Assembly (NCBI GenBank): GCA_001794935.1
Contig: MGLY01000040.1
Location: forward strand, 1-6,147
Reading direction: 5' to 3'
DNA length: 6,147 bases
Source: Chlamydiae bacterium RIFCSPHIGHO2_12_FULL_49_9
Lineage (GTDB): Bacteria; Chlamydiota; Chlamydiia; Chlamydiales; SM23-39
Shown: piece by piece, positions 6,115-6,147 of the stretch
Numbering within the stretch: position 1 is the first letter of the stretch
Layout of the letters: every line of letters begins with the position of its first letter
Notes under the pieces: generated by a model
The model's input: the letters and a program-made list of their open reading frames with translations, nothing else
Told to the model about the DNA's origin: nothing
Database searches by the model: none
Position numbers and translations under genes: made by a program

Positions 6115-6147
6115 CCTTCGGATCTGCACGAAGTGGGGAAGGGGCGG

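Larger units (their letters stand above)
5848..6147. other. Gene-free, C-rich region dense in hairpins
   Basis: I see no believable gene in these 300 bases. The first 35 are purine- and AT-rich; from about 5883 the plus strand becomes strongly C-rich. Perfect short inverted repeats follow one another: GGGGAC/GTCCCC (5884-5905), TCCTC/GAGGA (5948-5960), GTGC/GCAC (5964-5974), GCCCG/CGGGC (5985-5997), CCCATCG/CGATGGG enclosing 5986-6032, CCCCAAT/ATTGGGG (6052-6068) and CTTGGGGGA/TCCCCCAAG (6088-6114). None has a terminator-like T-run. Short open frames on both strands here are low-complexity and lack ribosome binding sites. The region may be an intergenic repeat element, a structured RNA or a decayed sequence; its right limit lies beyond the window. 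Confidence 0.6.

Noticed and set aside
5883..6147. CRISPR array or tRNA/rRNA gene in the structured region
   Set aside because: The hairpins differ from one another and are not regularly spaced copies, and no tRNA cloverleaf or rRNA signature could be recognised.

Overview
The window looks like a chromosomal segment from a chlamydia-like bacterium (phylum Chlamydiota, probably outside the Chlamydiaceae). The main reason is gene order. A divergent pair of blocks, recR-bamA leftward and fabH-fabD-fabG-acpP rightward, matches the order I recall for Chlamydia trachomatis CT236-CT241. The protein sequences also fit a diderm bacterium. The base composition looks close to balanced, which is richer in G+C than I would expect for Chlamydia itself, so an environmental (Parachlamydiales-type) relative is more likely. 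This assignment is inference; no search was run.

Left block, minus strand. Positions 1-2029 hold the first 676 codons of bamA (Omp85/YaeT, the outer-membrane protein insertase), running off the left edge of the window. Upstream of it, at 2089-2691, is recR (recombinational repair). The 59-base gap between them carries a good sigma70-type promoter candidate (TTGTCC-18-TATAAT) that would let bamA be transcribed independently of recR.

Centre. Positions 2692-2848 are an AT-rich divergent intergenic region with promoter candidates facing both ways.

Right block, plus strand. fabH (2849-3835), fabD (3839-4774), fabG (4776-5531) and acpP (5555-5794) form a tight type II fatty-acid synthesis operon with gaps of 3, 1 and 23 bases. 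The genes work in sequence. FabD loads malonate onto the acyl carrier protein AcpP. FabH condenses an acyl-CoA primer with malonyl-ACP. FabG reduces the resulting 3-ketoacyl-ACP. The elongation synthase, dehydratase and enoyl reductase are not in this window. All four proteins have intact catalytic or carrier residues. A strong intrinsic terminator at 5800-5847 closes the operon.

Right end. Positions 5848-6147 contain no convincing gene. From about 5883 the sequence becomes very C-rich on the plus strand and is packed with perfect short hairpins, one with a 9-bp stem, plus a 9-base direct repeat. This is the one part of the window that ordinary housekeeping annotation does not explain. A dispersed intergenic repeat or a structured RNA are the main candidates.
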